A DNA stretch of 64,000 bases from Eremomyces bilateralis CBS 781.70 (Eukaryota > Ascomycota > Dothideomycetes > Eremomycetales > Eremomycetaceae): NCBI RefSeq assembly GCF_010015585.1, contig NW_022985081.1:527538-591537 (forward strand), written 5' to 3'. A program made the position numbers and the translations under genes. This document shows positions 23,563 to 34,101 of the stretch, piece by piece (the stretch's first letter is position 1; each line of letters starts with the position of its first letter). Below the pieces are notes generated by a model, which saw only the letters and a program-made list of their open reading frames with translations, was not told the origin of the DNA and made no database searches.

Positions 23563-25182
23563 TCAAGTCTGCCATCTCTGGATCTCATCCAAAGTTAAGA
23601 CGTATTCATGATTGTATATCTGTCCAAGTTAGCAACCCGACTTTCACAATAATGCGTGCCACTTGCCTGTTTCAGAGCTTCAGGGCTGTTCCATTCCGCA
23701 TTGTTGATGTATTGATCACCCCCCACAGCGAAATACAGCCAATCGGTCTGGTACGTCTGCAGGAGGTCAGGTAACGGAGCTCCGCCTATTTCAGCGGCTG
23801 CGATGAGCTTTGTATCGCGGCCAAGCTCCACCATTTGGTTGTATTGAGTTGACATAGGCTGTGAGCCAGTTAGTCATCTTCAGCCCTTGTCGAACGAGAG
23901 AATAAGATACGCACCCCATTGCCTTCAGCATGCACATCGGCACTCAAGATATCTACCGTATCATCTCCAGTGTACCATTCTTTCACAATGGAGTTCCAGA
24001 CCCAAATCAGATTGTTTAGTCCGTGATGCTTCGTCAACCGGTCGAACAGTACTCCCCAAAGCTGTTTCGCTGGCGCAGCACTTTTTGCTCCCCACCAGAA
24101 CCACTCCCCTTCTGCTTCATGCAAAGGCCACCACAGCACCGGAATTCTAGCGTCTTGGAGTCTCTTCAACTGCACAGCGATAGCGTCGATGTCTCGGATA
24201 AGCAGCGTGTAGTTGGCGTTCACAGTGTCCTGCAGTGTCGCCGTGACGTCAAAATCGGTCGCCTTGGTGTAGAAACCACTCCACCACGGGTTCTCTTGCG
24301 TGTCGAACAGCCCCGTGGGAGCATTCCAGTGCCATTGAGCAGCAACTATGCCGCCTTGTTTATGGTGCGATATGGCGTCCTCGACTGTCGCGGATTTGCT
24401 GCCACGCTCAAACTCGGGAAGGAGTATAGTCGATCAAATCCATAGATACGATGGTAGGGGTCTTCCTAGTTTGCGTGCGGATCAGATCTGCATATTTTGG
24501 ATCGTGCTGGCCAGACAGAATCTTCTTTCCATAGATCGACTTCAAGTAGCTGTAGAGCTTCTTGGAGTTACCATCTGCGCTCGGATTGATCAAAGCATCA
24601 TTGATCTTATGTGGCGGTCTGGGAGGCGAGGGAGTCAGACTAATATAGTCAACAAGTACCTAGTACTGGTCAGCGACTCGCATTACTCCTCGAGGGCAAG
24701 GTGCTCGCCATCCCCAGTTCGACACAATGTCAACTATGGTAGTTCCTACTTCAAGCAGTACCTATCCTCCAATGGCGTCGGCGAAGCTTTCGGTCGCAGG
24801 GAAAACGACTTCACTCGTCCTCGCGTTGTTGAGGACTATAGAAGCTCTCTTCTCTCTATAGATCCCGGCATATCAAATACTGAGGTCGTACAACTGCGCG
24901 TTGCTACTCTCAACTCGGAAAGTTGGCTTGTCGGTTGGCTGTTCAAAGCCAGTGACATATCCCTTTCCTATCATGTACTAGCCACTCAACATATAATCAG
25001 TGCCAGGAGTGTTTTTCTTCGGCTTCCTCACCAGAGAATCCCGAGTCCGCGCTTTCAATCGTGGTCCCAGAGAGGACAGCATCCTCTGCTTCAAAGGTCA
25101 GCTTCGAGTTGCTTTGACATAATACCGTTGATACGCTGGTGACTAGCACCCAGAGGGCTTTGAATATGAGCCTCATCTTCAT
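23563..25182 (-). pseudogene. Broken CBM35-GH26 beta-mannanase
   Basis: A secreted GH26 endo-beta-1,4-mannanase with an N-terminal CBM35, here disabled. ATG (25182) opens a signal peptide ending near VLCQ, followed by LTFEAEDAVLSGT (CBM35) and an intron (GTGAGG). The CBM35 frame then meets a TGA (24875-24873, between LSI and YAGIY) and a TAG (24764-24762, between AIGG and VLLEVG). The join after SNWGW near 24705 has no GT donor. The GH26 part (INPSADGNSKKLYSYLK, GKKILSGQHDP) carries a frameshift near 24408-24418. Downstream, the catalytic WWPLHEAEG (acid/base Glu 24118-24116) and AAAEIGG (likely nucleophile Glu 23792-23790) are intact, joined by introns 23914-23859 and a GC-AG intron 23666-23620, and end IYNHEYVLTLDEIQRW. 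Both stops are one C-to-T step from CGA and CAG. Sequencing error is the alternative explanation. Confidence 0.8.
23620..23666 (-). other. GC-AG intron in GH26 relic
   Basis: Donor CAG|GCAAGT, branch site TTGCTAAC, acceptor GGACAG, 47 nt. Splicing joins SPEALKQ to IYNHEYVLTLDEI, the conserved GH26 C-terminus, whereas reading through diverges at once. Confidence 0.75.
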
Positions 25183-26366
25183 CTATGCGTCCGATCAACA
25201 CTGCTTGACATTGCCGCCTCCGCTTCAGTCTCCGCGAGATCTCAACCCTCCTTTTATGTAGGTTCGTGAAGCAAGAGCATGATCTAATTTCGCAAAATAA
25301 TATCTGTCAATTATATTACGGACCATCGCTCGCCGTGCTGAAATAATGCTTTGATTGAAACAAGTCATTTTCTGGATGATAAGTAGCCGGGATCTTTACA
25401 TATCCATATAGCCACAGTGCAGGCGGCGCAAGTATCTCTCATTTTCCATCCGCCGAAACCAAGACGCGCGGAAAGAATGCAGATACATTACCGTATGGAT
25501 TTGTTGATGTACCTAAATGAATTGAACCTCAAAACCATAATTCCGATCTTTGCGTCCTGATGTCCATCTTGGGGTTGGCAAAATTGATCGGGACCCAGTC
25601 GGTATTTCGCGCTCCGCATCCAGTTCCAATAGTGTGCCTCGTCTTATTCATGTTGGACACCTGATTGTTTGAATGCCTGCATATATATATCCACAAACCG
25701 AGTGATCGAGAGAAGAAAGCGAAATCGATAAATCGGACGTTTTCTGAAGGCCGACTCGTGATGCTCCAGCTTGGATTGCTTCAATGGAGAGGCCAGCTTC
25801 GGGATTATCATCCCAAGGCATCTCACAATCCGATCTAGCATCAACAGGCCCATATCTGTTACTTCTTCTAGTTAATATTCCAAAACTCGTATTCCTAGTT
25901 CTTTGAAACCCTTCCACCGTTTGCCTCTCTATCTCTCACGTGCTTTCTCAAGCCGCCCTTGCGGAGGAGGGTCTGTGTCAAACCTTTAGGCAATGGTTAT
26001 GGGACCATCGGTAAACAGGAAATATCGCAATGTATAAGCAGCACATTGAAGCTTTTGAGACTTTTGAGACTTTTGAGACTTTTGAGACTTTTGATGGGTG
26101 ACGATGTTAATACTGATGGCAATATCATCCATCCGGTACATATTCATCTTAAGGAAATTACAGATTGAGGTGATATCAGGCTGCCAGGCTGTTAGAGAGG
26201 CACGGGAACGTAGGGTCCAGCCACAAGGTCTAGACTCCAGCCACAATTGACCCCCTGTGTATGATCAGATCATCACCAGATAATCGTTCCACCAGAAACT
26301 GAAACTGAAATTCAGACAAATCACAACCGTTATTATCTTTGAATTTCCACTTTCAACCCCATATCG
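25183..26366. other. Divergent region GH26 relic / Zn2Cys6 regulator
   Basis: About 1.2 kb with no gene. It contains a 9-bp tandem repeat at 26052-26094 (listed separately) and A/T-rich patches near 25310-25330. It probably held promoters for both neighbours. Confidence 0.45.
26052..26094 (+). repeat. 9-bp tandem repeat, unit CTTTTGAGA
   Basis: Four perfect units and a fifth partial one, about 270 bp upstream of the Zn2Cys6 regulator start. Confidence 0.9.
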
Positions 26367-28728
26367 ATGCGTCGAATGGAGCCAAGCGGCGCCAATCCTG
26401 CCGATCATGGACTGATATACGACCTTTCGTCATTCACCCCCTCCCTCTCGGAGCCACCCGCTCTCCCCACGCCTACCGCCTCCACTTCGGACACGAGCGC
26501 AAACCCTATGCCAAATGTACCACCACACAAGCGCAAAGCCCGTCCTCAGAAAGTGTGTCAACCATGTCGTATGCGCAAGGTCAAGTGCACATACGAGTTC
26601 CCATGCAAGACGTGTATTGAGCGGGGACATCCGGAACTCTGTGAATATCTCCCGGACCTACCATCCAAACGCATATACTCTACCGCCCACCTGGAGGACG
26701 GAGAGCGATTCATCCCGTCCAAAGAACAATGGACGGAAATGGGCGACCGAATCGCGGGGGTGGAGAACGTACTTCGTGAGCTGCGGGATGGCTTACATCG
26801 GCTTCAAGCTCAGCTCGGACACGGCAAGGCAGCGCCACTGGCAGCCACGGATGCCGATCAGGATACATCCTCTACCCACTCCGATCGGACCGTTCTACAA
26901 GGTATGTCGGCAAGTAATGAGCTAGCCGGAGACTCGATTTACCTTGGAGAAAATTCGGTTCCGGCCATGGTTGTTGCTCTCGTCAAAAATACCAATATGG
27001 ACAAGACCACCGCCGTTGAGGAGGTTCTGGGTAAGAGTATCCTGCCGGTATTCGGTCTGGACAATGAGAGCGCAACTTATCCATTTGTCGACCTCTGGGG
27101 AATACCGCACGGTTCCTTCAAGAGGATCGAGTTATTGTGCAAACTGCTGCCCACGACTGATTCGGACTGCATCCGGACGTTTCAACAATACCGAGATACG
27201 GCCCATGTTATCTTCCCGGGAATCGTTGACATTGCTCAATTTGAAAGTGATCTGCTTGATTTTCTTCGGCATCGCAGCTGGGAACCGCTAGCTGTACAGC
27301 CTGGTAACTTAGATAACCAAACCGTATACGGGCGGGACCTACACTGGCTTGGACTGCTTTTCGCAGCCCTGGCGTCTGGCGTCCAATGCTCCGATCTCCC
27401 GCGTAAGGAACGCCAATTGAAATCGCAGGTTTATGGTATGGTGATATTTCATTATCGTAGATGTGCTGCTCGTTCTAACTGGTTGCTAAGTTTGCTGCGC
27501 ATATGAGTGCCTTCGGATCGTAAACTACCTCTCTCGCTCCACCCTTTCTGACCTCCAAAACTTATTGGTTCTTGGGAACGTCATCTCAAATAACATGAAC
27601 GCGGGGGTTGCCTGGTCACTTCTTGGTAAGCCTTGTCACATGGAGCAGCGGGACACAACAGGGTCTGATTGCTTGTAGGTCTGACGATTCGTCTTGCCCA
27701 GAGTTTGGGTCTCCATTACGAGGTTCCCGCATCTGATCCATCCGCAAATCAGACTGCGAAAAGCAGCATCTGGTATATACCCCTTACCCTAGAATTCTGG
27801 TACGCTCATTGACTCGTCATCTAGGTGGCAGATTATCTGGCAAGATAGTCTATTATCCATTACGTTTGATAGGAGCTCTCAGGCATCTATAGCAGCCCAC
27901 CTGAGCCATCGTAAGACCACCTCTAAGTTGTCTTACATCAACTTCATGCGTCGGCTCTGCAAGATGGGCCTAGACATTGTCCAGCGCAGAACCGTTGCCA
28001 AGCCCACTCAGGCCAAATTTCTCGAGATCATGGAGATCCGCAACCAGATCAAAGAAGACGAACAGCATCTAGAACCCCATCTCACTGACATCGCCAACTG
28101 CCGGTCGATGCGCGAGCAACTCGAGTTCTGGAACCTCTACCTCCATCGCTCCTACATCCTCTCCGAACTCTGTCGCCCCACCCTCAACCGTCACAAAGTT
28201 CCCTACCAGCAAGAGGAGCTCGCTCGCTCCCTACACACTCTCTGCGTGGAGAGCCTGACCAACACCGTCGACGCCTTCCTCGGACTGCAGAACATCACCT
28301 CCTTCGCAACGCAGTCCTGGGCCGCCGTGCACCGCTCACTCAGCTGCGCCTTGCTTCTCGGCATCCTCGGCGAGGCGTCCCGTAGCAATCGGGTCCGCAA
28401 TCTCGTCGGCCGGCTCACCACCGTCATGTCCCACGTGGTGTCGAGCGTCGATCGGAGCGAGCTGTCGACCCCGCTGGCGCGGTCGATGGCGGCGTTGGTG
28501 AAGTTGAGTGCGGAGCCGCCGCCGGCGGAGAACGAGCCGTCGCAGATGACGTTGGCGTTCGAGGATTGGAATGAGGCGGACGATTTGATGTCGGGGGTGG
28601 CGAGGGCGGGGAATATGGATTCGCCATTGCCGCATTCCTCGAAGTCGTCGTCGAGTAGCGAGACATCGCCGTATTCAGTCCTGAATTCGATCATGTGGGG
28701 ACCGCTCGATATGCTGCCTCTTGGTTGA
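26367..28728 (+). CDS. Zn2Cys6 transcription factor, Fungal_trans type
   Basis: Four exons (26367-27435, 27491-27625, 27679-27772, 27825-28728) encode 733 aa. The DNA-binding cluster is CX2CX6CX5CX2CX8C (Cys 64, 67, 74, 80, 83, 92), preceded by a basic KRKARPQK stretch. A coiled-coil-like linker follows (MGDRIAGVENVLRELRDGL). The middle-homology regulatory domain is recognised from LDNESATYPFVDLWG, VYVCCAYECLRIVNYLS across intron 1, AQSLGLHYE, and SIWWQIIWQDSLLSITFDR across intron 3. All donors are GTATRT or GTAAGC, with CTAAC-type branch sites. The Ser/Glu-rich C-terminus ends SIMWGPLDMLPLG. The target pathway is unknown. It lies divergent from the broken mannanase. Confidence 0.92.
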
Positions 28729-30091
28729 GGTTTTCCTACCAATTCTTGAGAAATATTTTCGACATGCAAAATGGGGCGAAGAGCTTCATGTACAGTACAT
28801 ATAACGATCATACCCTTCCAGTTAGCGAAGATAATGTGCAAACGACTGTATTTGTTTTGATGAACCATGATGGAATATCAAGCGCATCTGGAATAGTAAG
28901 TGACGTGGTTCGCGCAACAATGATGTCCTTCACGAGGATATCAAGTAACGACCTTTCGAACACGATTCCGAAACCTCGATGTATGCTTCCGTCTCCTTGT
29001 CAATTCGCGAACTCGAGAAATGTCACCAGTCTTGGTCATCTTTCCAAGGAGCTCCCCAACCCCAGAGAATTCCTTGATGACTCCAGAAGCCTTCCTCGGG
29101 GGATTGCTGTGCGGTTTATGATCATCCTCGTCTTACTACGATGTCCAGTGGCTAACAAAGTCCCGACACTCGAAGCTGAAGTTGAAGACATGACTCATAC
29201 TTATAACTGGAAAGTCCCATTAGAGCTGTGATGAAATGGCCGGAGACAACTCCCGCGACTTCTGGCGGAGTAGTCATGAAAGTTGCTTGAAAAGCATACA
29301 CTGTCGGCCGGTACCGGAACTCATATACAGTCGCACATTCGAAATGTGAGCAGTGAGATCGAAATAGGATGCAGACAATTAATATTCGAGCAGCTCTTCG
29401 GAGCAATCGAGATCTCCTAATAATGTGCCCCATACATTTTTCGGCAACAGCACGATGCTCACGCCATCGGAGCTTCGGCGAACTCCCGACATCAGTTCAT
29501 TATCACAGGATTCTCAGCCCTGCCGTTATGTCCCCGAACTCCCCGAGCTCCCCGAGACCCCGACTTCCCTTCCCGATCCGATCTCCCCGAATCATTTCTG
29601 CATCCAGTGCGGCAGTGGAACTCCAGCGAGCTTCAACGACGTGATCTGGTTCCACGCTACTATCGAATCCTGCCAAGCTACGTGATTCTAGAACCTGAGT
29701 CCGCGGAGTGCCCTCCGCGGTCCAGACGCGCTATCCTGCGTCCAGCGTAGGAGATGAACGCATGTCCGAATATTGTAGACGCGGCAGGACGAAAGCGGAT
29801 CTCACGGACGGTTCTGGATGACACTGACCTATCATAGTAGTTACCGAGTAACCAAGTGCTAGCATTTTCTTTCCAATATCAAATGTTTATAGGTGGGCTT
29901 CATGGCGTTGTCACCGGGGCTCCGATGAACTTTATATGATTGAGTTGCCCTCGATGGTTACACGAATGCCTTTTCTTACCATTGCAAGCTACTCTCAACA
30001 CATCTTCATTACAACCGAGTCACATTGAGTCATTTTATACAAGTGTGAACGTCATAGATCCGCTTCAGCAGATCTGATATACCCCACTGCA
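28729..30091. other. Intergenic, Zn2Cys6 regulator to bHLH gene
   Basis: About 1.36 kb. A short C-rich, Pro/Glu-coding-like stretch (about 29520-29600, repeated CCGAGCTCCCC-type motifs) lies in an ORF without a recognisable domain. Nothing else is supported. Confidence 0.45.
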
Positions 30092-30754
30092 ATGGATCCT
30101 ACTCAGTACCAATTCGACCCTTTCTTGTCAATAGACAACCTACCTTCATGGCCCATCATGGATCAAACACTGTTCCAAAACACAAAGTCTCCAGCTGATT
30201 CAGATGCATTCGTCGGCTCATGGTCACAACTCGGTACTATAAACCCATCACCAACGGAGGAAGACTACTTCGACTTCAATCTCATCTCTCCCTCATCACT
30301 CGAAGGAGACTGGACCGCACTCCCGACCTACCCCTCTTCAACCATCCCCTCAACACCCTCTCTCAGCGCTTCCCACAGCCCCTCCATGACCTCCGTCTCC
30401 TCCGAAACCGACGACGCCCCTCCCTTCCCCCCACCCACCAAGCGTCGACGCGGCCGACCGCGATCGACCCTCCCCAAACCCAGCAACGCCTGCAAGCCCT
30501 CGCCGACCTGCAGCGGCCGCACCCCCCACAAATACGTCGAGCAGAAATACCGGCACTCCGTCACCGCGGCGTTCCAAAACCTGCAGAATGTCGTGTTTCC
30601 GCAGCTGGACGACCGGGATCGGACCGGGTTCGGTCGCCTGTCCCCGACGAAGACGGCGATCTTGATTCAGGCGCGGGAGTATATTCAGCAGCTGGAGCGG
30701 CAGAACGCGCGGTTGCAAGAGACAGTTGAGGAATTGAAGGACGCGATGCCGTAG
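30092..30754 (+). CDS. bHLH transcription factor
   Basis: Single-exon, 220 aa. An acidic/Ser-rich N-terminus (possible activation region) leads to an AT-hook-like RRRGRPR (residues 118-124) and a bHLH from about 144 to 203. The basic region has His146, Glu150 and Arg154 in the HxxxExxxR spacing used for E-box (CANNTG) contact. Helix 1 is HSVTAAFQNLQNVVFPQL, the loop is unusually Asp/Arg-rich (DDRDRTGFG), and helix 2 starts at KTAILIQAREYIQQL. It runs into a heptad-like LERQNARLQETVEEL that could extend dimerisation. The architecture resembles small fungal SREBP-unrelated bHLH regulators. The target genes cannot be read from sequence. Confidence 0.88.
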   Translation: MDPTQYQFDPFLSIDNLPSWPIMDQTLFQNTKSPADSDAFVGSWSQLGTINPSPTEEDYFDFNLISPSSLEGDWTALPTYPSSTIPSTPSLSASHSPSMTSVSSETDDAPPFPPPTKRRRGRPRSTLPKPSNACKPSPTCSGRTPHKYVEQKYRHSVTAAFQNLQNVVFPQLDDRDRTGFGRLSPTKTAILIQAREYIQQLERQNARLQETVEELKDAMP

Positions 30755-31558
30755 GATGGGTCGGGTTCGGGGATGTCGTGGATTGGCGGACGATGGGATT
30801 GGATGATGATCAACGTGCTCCCTACGTTTCTGGATATTAACGAAAGGTCGAGCCTTGGCCAAATGAACGGCGTTGGGGTCTCGTGTTTGATGGATTGGGT
30901 AGCGTAGGCACACCAGAACGGATCGGCGGACTATGCTCCGGGGATGTAATATAGCTCGCTATGTTAATAATTCCTTCTCTCTGAGAACTTCTCAATCTAC
31001 CCATTTCTTGGACTTGAATGATCGCGGGAACCGATTTGTCAAACCATTTCAAGAGACCGGGACCTGATCGATAACGAAAGGGATCAGCAATAGTAGCCCA
31101 AAAGTATCGCGAGAAGATAGAGCTCTGGAGCTTAACCTGCTCTCAATCCAGGGTCCAAGAGGAGACAGTTTGATGATTTCCCCGATTCTCCACACTGGAT
31201 TCGTGCAGTCGCTTGGTTTGAGCGGGTAGTTATCCGGCCATTGCGTCATAGTTCAATTGCATGTATTGTGGCATACGGAGTAAACTCGGAAGATTTCCAT
31301 GTTCTTCGTTCCGTTTTTAGTTTTACGAGTGGGATGATCGACGGAAAAGCTGTCAAAGTAGTGGAGTGGCGTGACTGGCGATGATGTCGAATGTACCTCA
31401 TTTAAGGGAACAACAATCACGATATTAGTTGGGAATCCGTGCTATTGTAAACACATCAAACCAGACTGTCGTTGCACAAATCGAGGGTAATCGTGAGCAC
31501 CTCTACGACTACGAAGTATACCGTACCTACGACTGAATCCATATACCCCCAACTCAAC
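30755..31558. other. Intergenic, bHLH gene to SDR-like gene
   Basis: About 800 bp with short ORFs only. The last 300 bp probably hold the SDR-like promoter. No RNA or repeat seen. Confidence 0.45.
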
Positions 31559-32390
31559 ATGAAGTCCATCCTCATCGTTGGCGGAACCCGCAATCTGGGG
31601 AAAGCACTTTGCACACATTACACGAGAGAGCCAAATACCACTGTGTATGCCACCGCGCGATACGGCCAACCGACTCACCATCCGCCGAACGTCCACTGGA
31701 TCAGTGGAGTTGACATTTCCCACGACAACGCCGGCTACAAAGTGGCACTCGGCTGGAGCGGCGAAATCCCCATCGACATCGTCTACATCGTCGCGACCGG
31801 CTCCCACAGCCACTTCGTCCCGGAGACGCTGGAGAATCCGAACCTCGAAGCAGAACTGAACATGTACAAGACCTTCGCCATCGGCCCGCTGCTTCTCGTC
31901 CAAAACCTCATCCGACAAAACATCCTCGCGAAGGGCGCTAAGGTCATCTTCATCGGCAACGAGGCCGGGAGCATCGCCTTGAGGAACAAGGGCGGCGACT
32001 ACGGCTACCATGGAAGCCAGGCCGCGTTGAACATGACTGCACGGCTGCTGAGCTTCGATCTCAAGCCGAAGGGCATCGCCGTGGGCGTCATCTATCCGGG
32101 TCACATGAAATTGCTGGGCGAGCATAAGCACACGATACACGGCGATGAGGTTGCCCCAGCGGTGGCGTCGAAGGCCGTGGTGGAGTTCGTGGAAAACGAG
32201 TTTAACCTGGAGAAGTCTGGACAGCTATGGGCTGCCAGAGGTTTCGCGTAAGTTGCTCCTCACTATTGTCATCGCTATTGTCATTGTTGAGCGTTGAACT
32301 GACACGTCATACAGGAGCTTGCCGAACCTTGAAGGCAGTCTTGTTGAAGGCAACGCGGCGGACGAAAAGCCCATTGAGCTTCCATGGTAG
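31559..32390 (+). CDS. Short-chain dehydrogenase-like protein lacking catalytic Lys
   Basis: Rossmann-fold SDR relative of 254 aa; exons 31559-32247 and 32315-32390 (GTAAGT donor, ACAG acceptor). The ATG chosen (31559) directly precedes the first beta strand KSILIVGGT; an open frame extends upstream but without a Met. The cofactor loop is GGTRNLG (residues 8-14), a variant of TGxxxGxG. The catalytic Ser is probably Ser138 (NEAGS) and the Tyr is Tyr150 (YGYHGS), but the position of the active-site Lys is Gln154 (YHGSQAALNM, usually YxxxK). The rest of the fold (NMTARLLSFDLKPKGIAVGVIYPG) is conserved and resembles C-factor-type SDRs. It may be inactive or use altered chemistry. Substrate unknown. 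Confidence 0.85.
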
Positions 32391-32771
32391 ATAAAAAGGG
32401 TATTAGTGGGAATAGGAACGATATTTCATCCTGTACAAATCGTCATAAGGCAGGTGAATGTTGGAAGAAGCGAGGGATATGAAGTCATGAATTGCATGGG
32501 TGATGATGGATCACATGTATGGAAAATCAGAAGTTGGGCCTCAGGCAGTCAGGCAGAAACCCGAGTTCGATGATAGGACTGGATAATAATATGAGATTTA
32601 CGACCAGCCAGAATTTCCAGCTCGGCATCATCCCCGAGTCATCTCATCAACCGTTCATTTCCCAGTTGATATTCCCTTCACGGGGTAATTAACTAGTTGC
32701 AGGAAGTGTATCCGCTCCATAGGTCATGTACTAATATCTTAACTAAATCCGAAGTCCTGTCTTTCAAAATC
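32391..32771. other. Short intergenic region, SDR-like to DUF1279 gene
   Basis: 381 bp between tandem genes. No feature is recognised beyond A/T-rich stretches. Confidence 0.5.
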
Positions 32772-33667
32772 ATGTCCCTCCTCCACCGGCCGATGCCGCT
32801 CACCTTGCCCTTCCGAGCTCTAGATGTCCTCCTCCGTGGAGCCCGACAGCCCATAAACAGCGAGTTCGCAATCGCCCGACACTTCTCGAACGTCTCCCGT
32901 GCTCATCCTATCCCCCGACTCCCCCGTAATGCACCCGCCCGCATCCCTCGACGCCGCATCCACACCACCAAACGCCTCTCCGACCAGCCTCACACTCCCC
33001 CCTCCGGCTCCTTTCCCCCTCAACCACAAACTATCTCTCAGAAGCTTAAGGCCCTCAGCAGAGAATACGGGTACTCTGCCGTCGGCGTATACCTCGCCCT
33101 CTCTGCGTTGGATTTTCCGTTCTGCTACCTCGCGGTGCGGTGGCTTGGCACGGATCGGATCGGCCGGTGGGAGCATAAGATCCTTGGCGGGTTTTGGTGG
33201 ATGGTGGGGATGGTGGCGCCGGGTATGGCGGAGCGGAGGGCGGAGAGGGTGACGGTGGGAGCGGACGGGGTTGGAGGGGATGGGGATGGGATGGAAGGGG
33301 GGATGGACATGGAAAAGGAGATTGGGGGACGAAAGACTGAGGGGGGTGAGCATGGTTCGGGTGAAGGAACAGCGAGTAAGTCGATATCCATTTCGGTTCG
33401 GGTCAATATTGTTTTCGTAGGGCGTGCTCGAGTTAGCCCCTGTCGAATCGGCAGTTGATGATGCCTGCCAAGGCGATCTGCTATTATACATGCTGACTGT
33501 TGACCTTTCCAGCAATCTGGACCCAGCTGGCACTGGCGTATGCGATCCACAAATCCCTAATCTTCATCCGGGTGCCGCTCACGGCTGCCGTCTTGCCCAA
33601 GGTTGTTAAAACCTTGAGGAGCTGGGGTTACAATATTGGGAAGAAAAGACCGAAGCCCTCGCATTAG
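32772..33667 (+). CDS. Mitochondrial DUF1279 (FAM210-like) membrane protein
   Basis: Exons 32772-33375 and 33513-33667 encode 252 aa. The N-terminal ~75 residues are Arg/Ser/Pro-rich with no acidic residues early, ending in RRIHTTKRLS, a classic matrix-targeting and cleavage-like region. The DUF1279 core starts LKALSREYGYSAVGVYLALSALDFPFCYLAVRWLGTDRIGRWEH and resumes after a charged, Gly/Glu-rich insert with IWTQLALAYAIHKSLIFIRVPLTAAVLPKVVKTLRSWGYNIGKK. Two hydrophobic segments are visible. The intron (137 nt, GTAAGT...TCCAG) is phase-consistent. The family includes yeast Nat2 and animal FAM210A/B, linked to mitochondrial translation and membrane organisation; the exact role here is unknown. 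Confidence 0.88.
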
Positions 33668-34101
33668 TCTTACAGTTCAAGGACAATCGGCACTTGACAT
33701 CTCGGCTCTGTTGGCTAGAAGGAGGGCGCGATTGTTACTGGGCAGGGGCTGTTCACTGTACGCGCAATGTACAGGTGATCGTTGGTTAAGAAGGTATCTC
33801 AACTTATCATTATTTTGGTATGAGCGGGATTGGGTGGTTCAGGCCCGCAAACAGTGACCGGGAGTCGGATCATTACAGATCGATCGTTAGGACATCTAAT
33901 ATCTGTATGATAGTGTGGTCGGAAGTGTTACAAGACAGTAGTCGACGCAAGTCTTTCAAATGTATCCATAGCCATCCCGCCAACAGGTTCGCTTTTGCTA
34001 TAACAGCGCTTTAACCGAATCTCCCGTGCTCCAGATCCCAAAACAAGTCAAACATTTGGTATATAAGATGTAGCCCACCGCTACAAATCCCTCGATTTGC
34101 C
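33668..34101. other. Convergent 3' region, DUF1279 / Fungal_trans_2 gene
   Basis: About 430 bp shared by two 3' ends. No independent feature seen. Confidence 0.5.

Noticed and set aside
28336-28868. Minus-strand ORFs over the Zn2Cys6 gene 3' exon
   Set aside because: Antisense shadows of the 301-codon last exon of the regulator.
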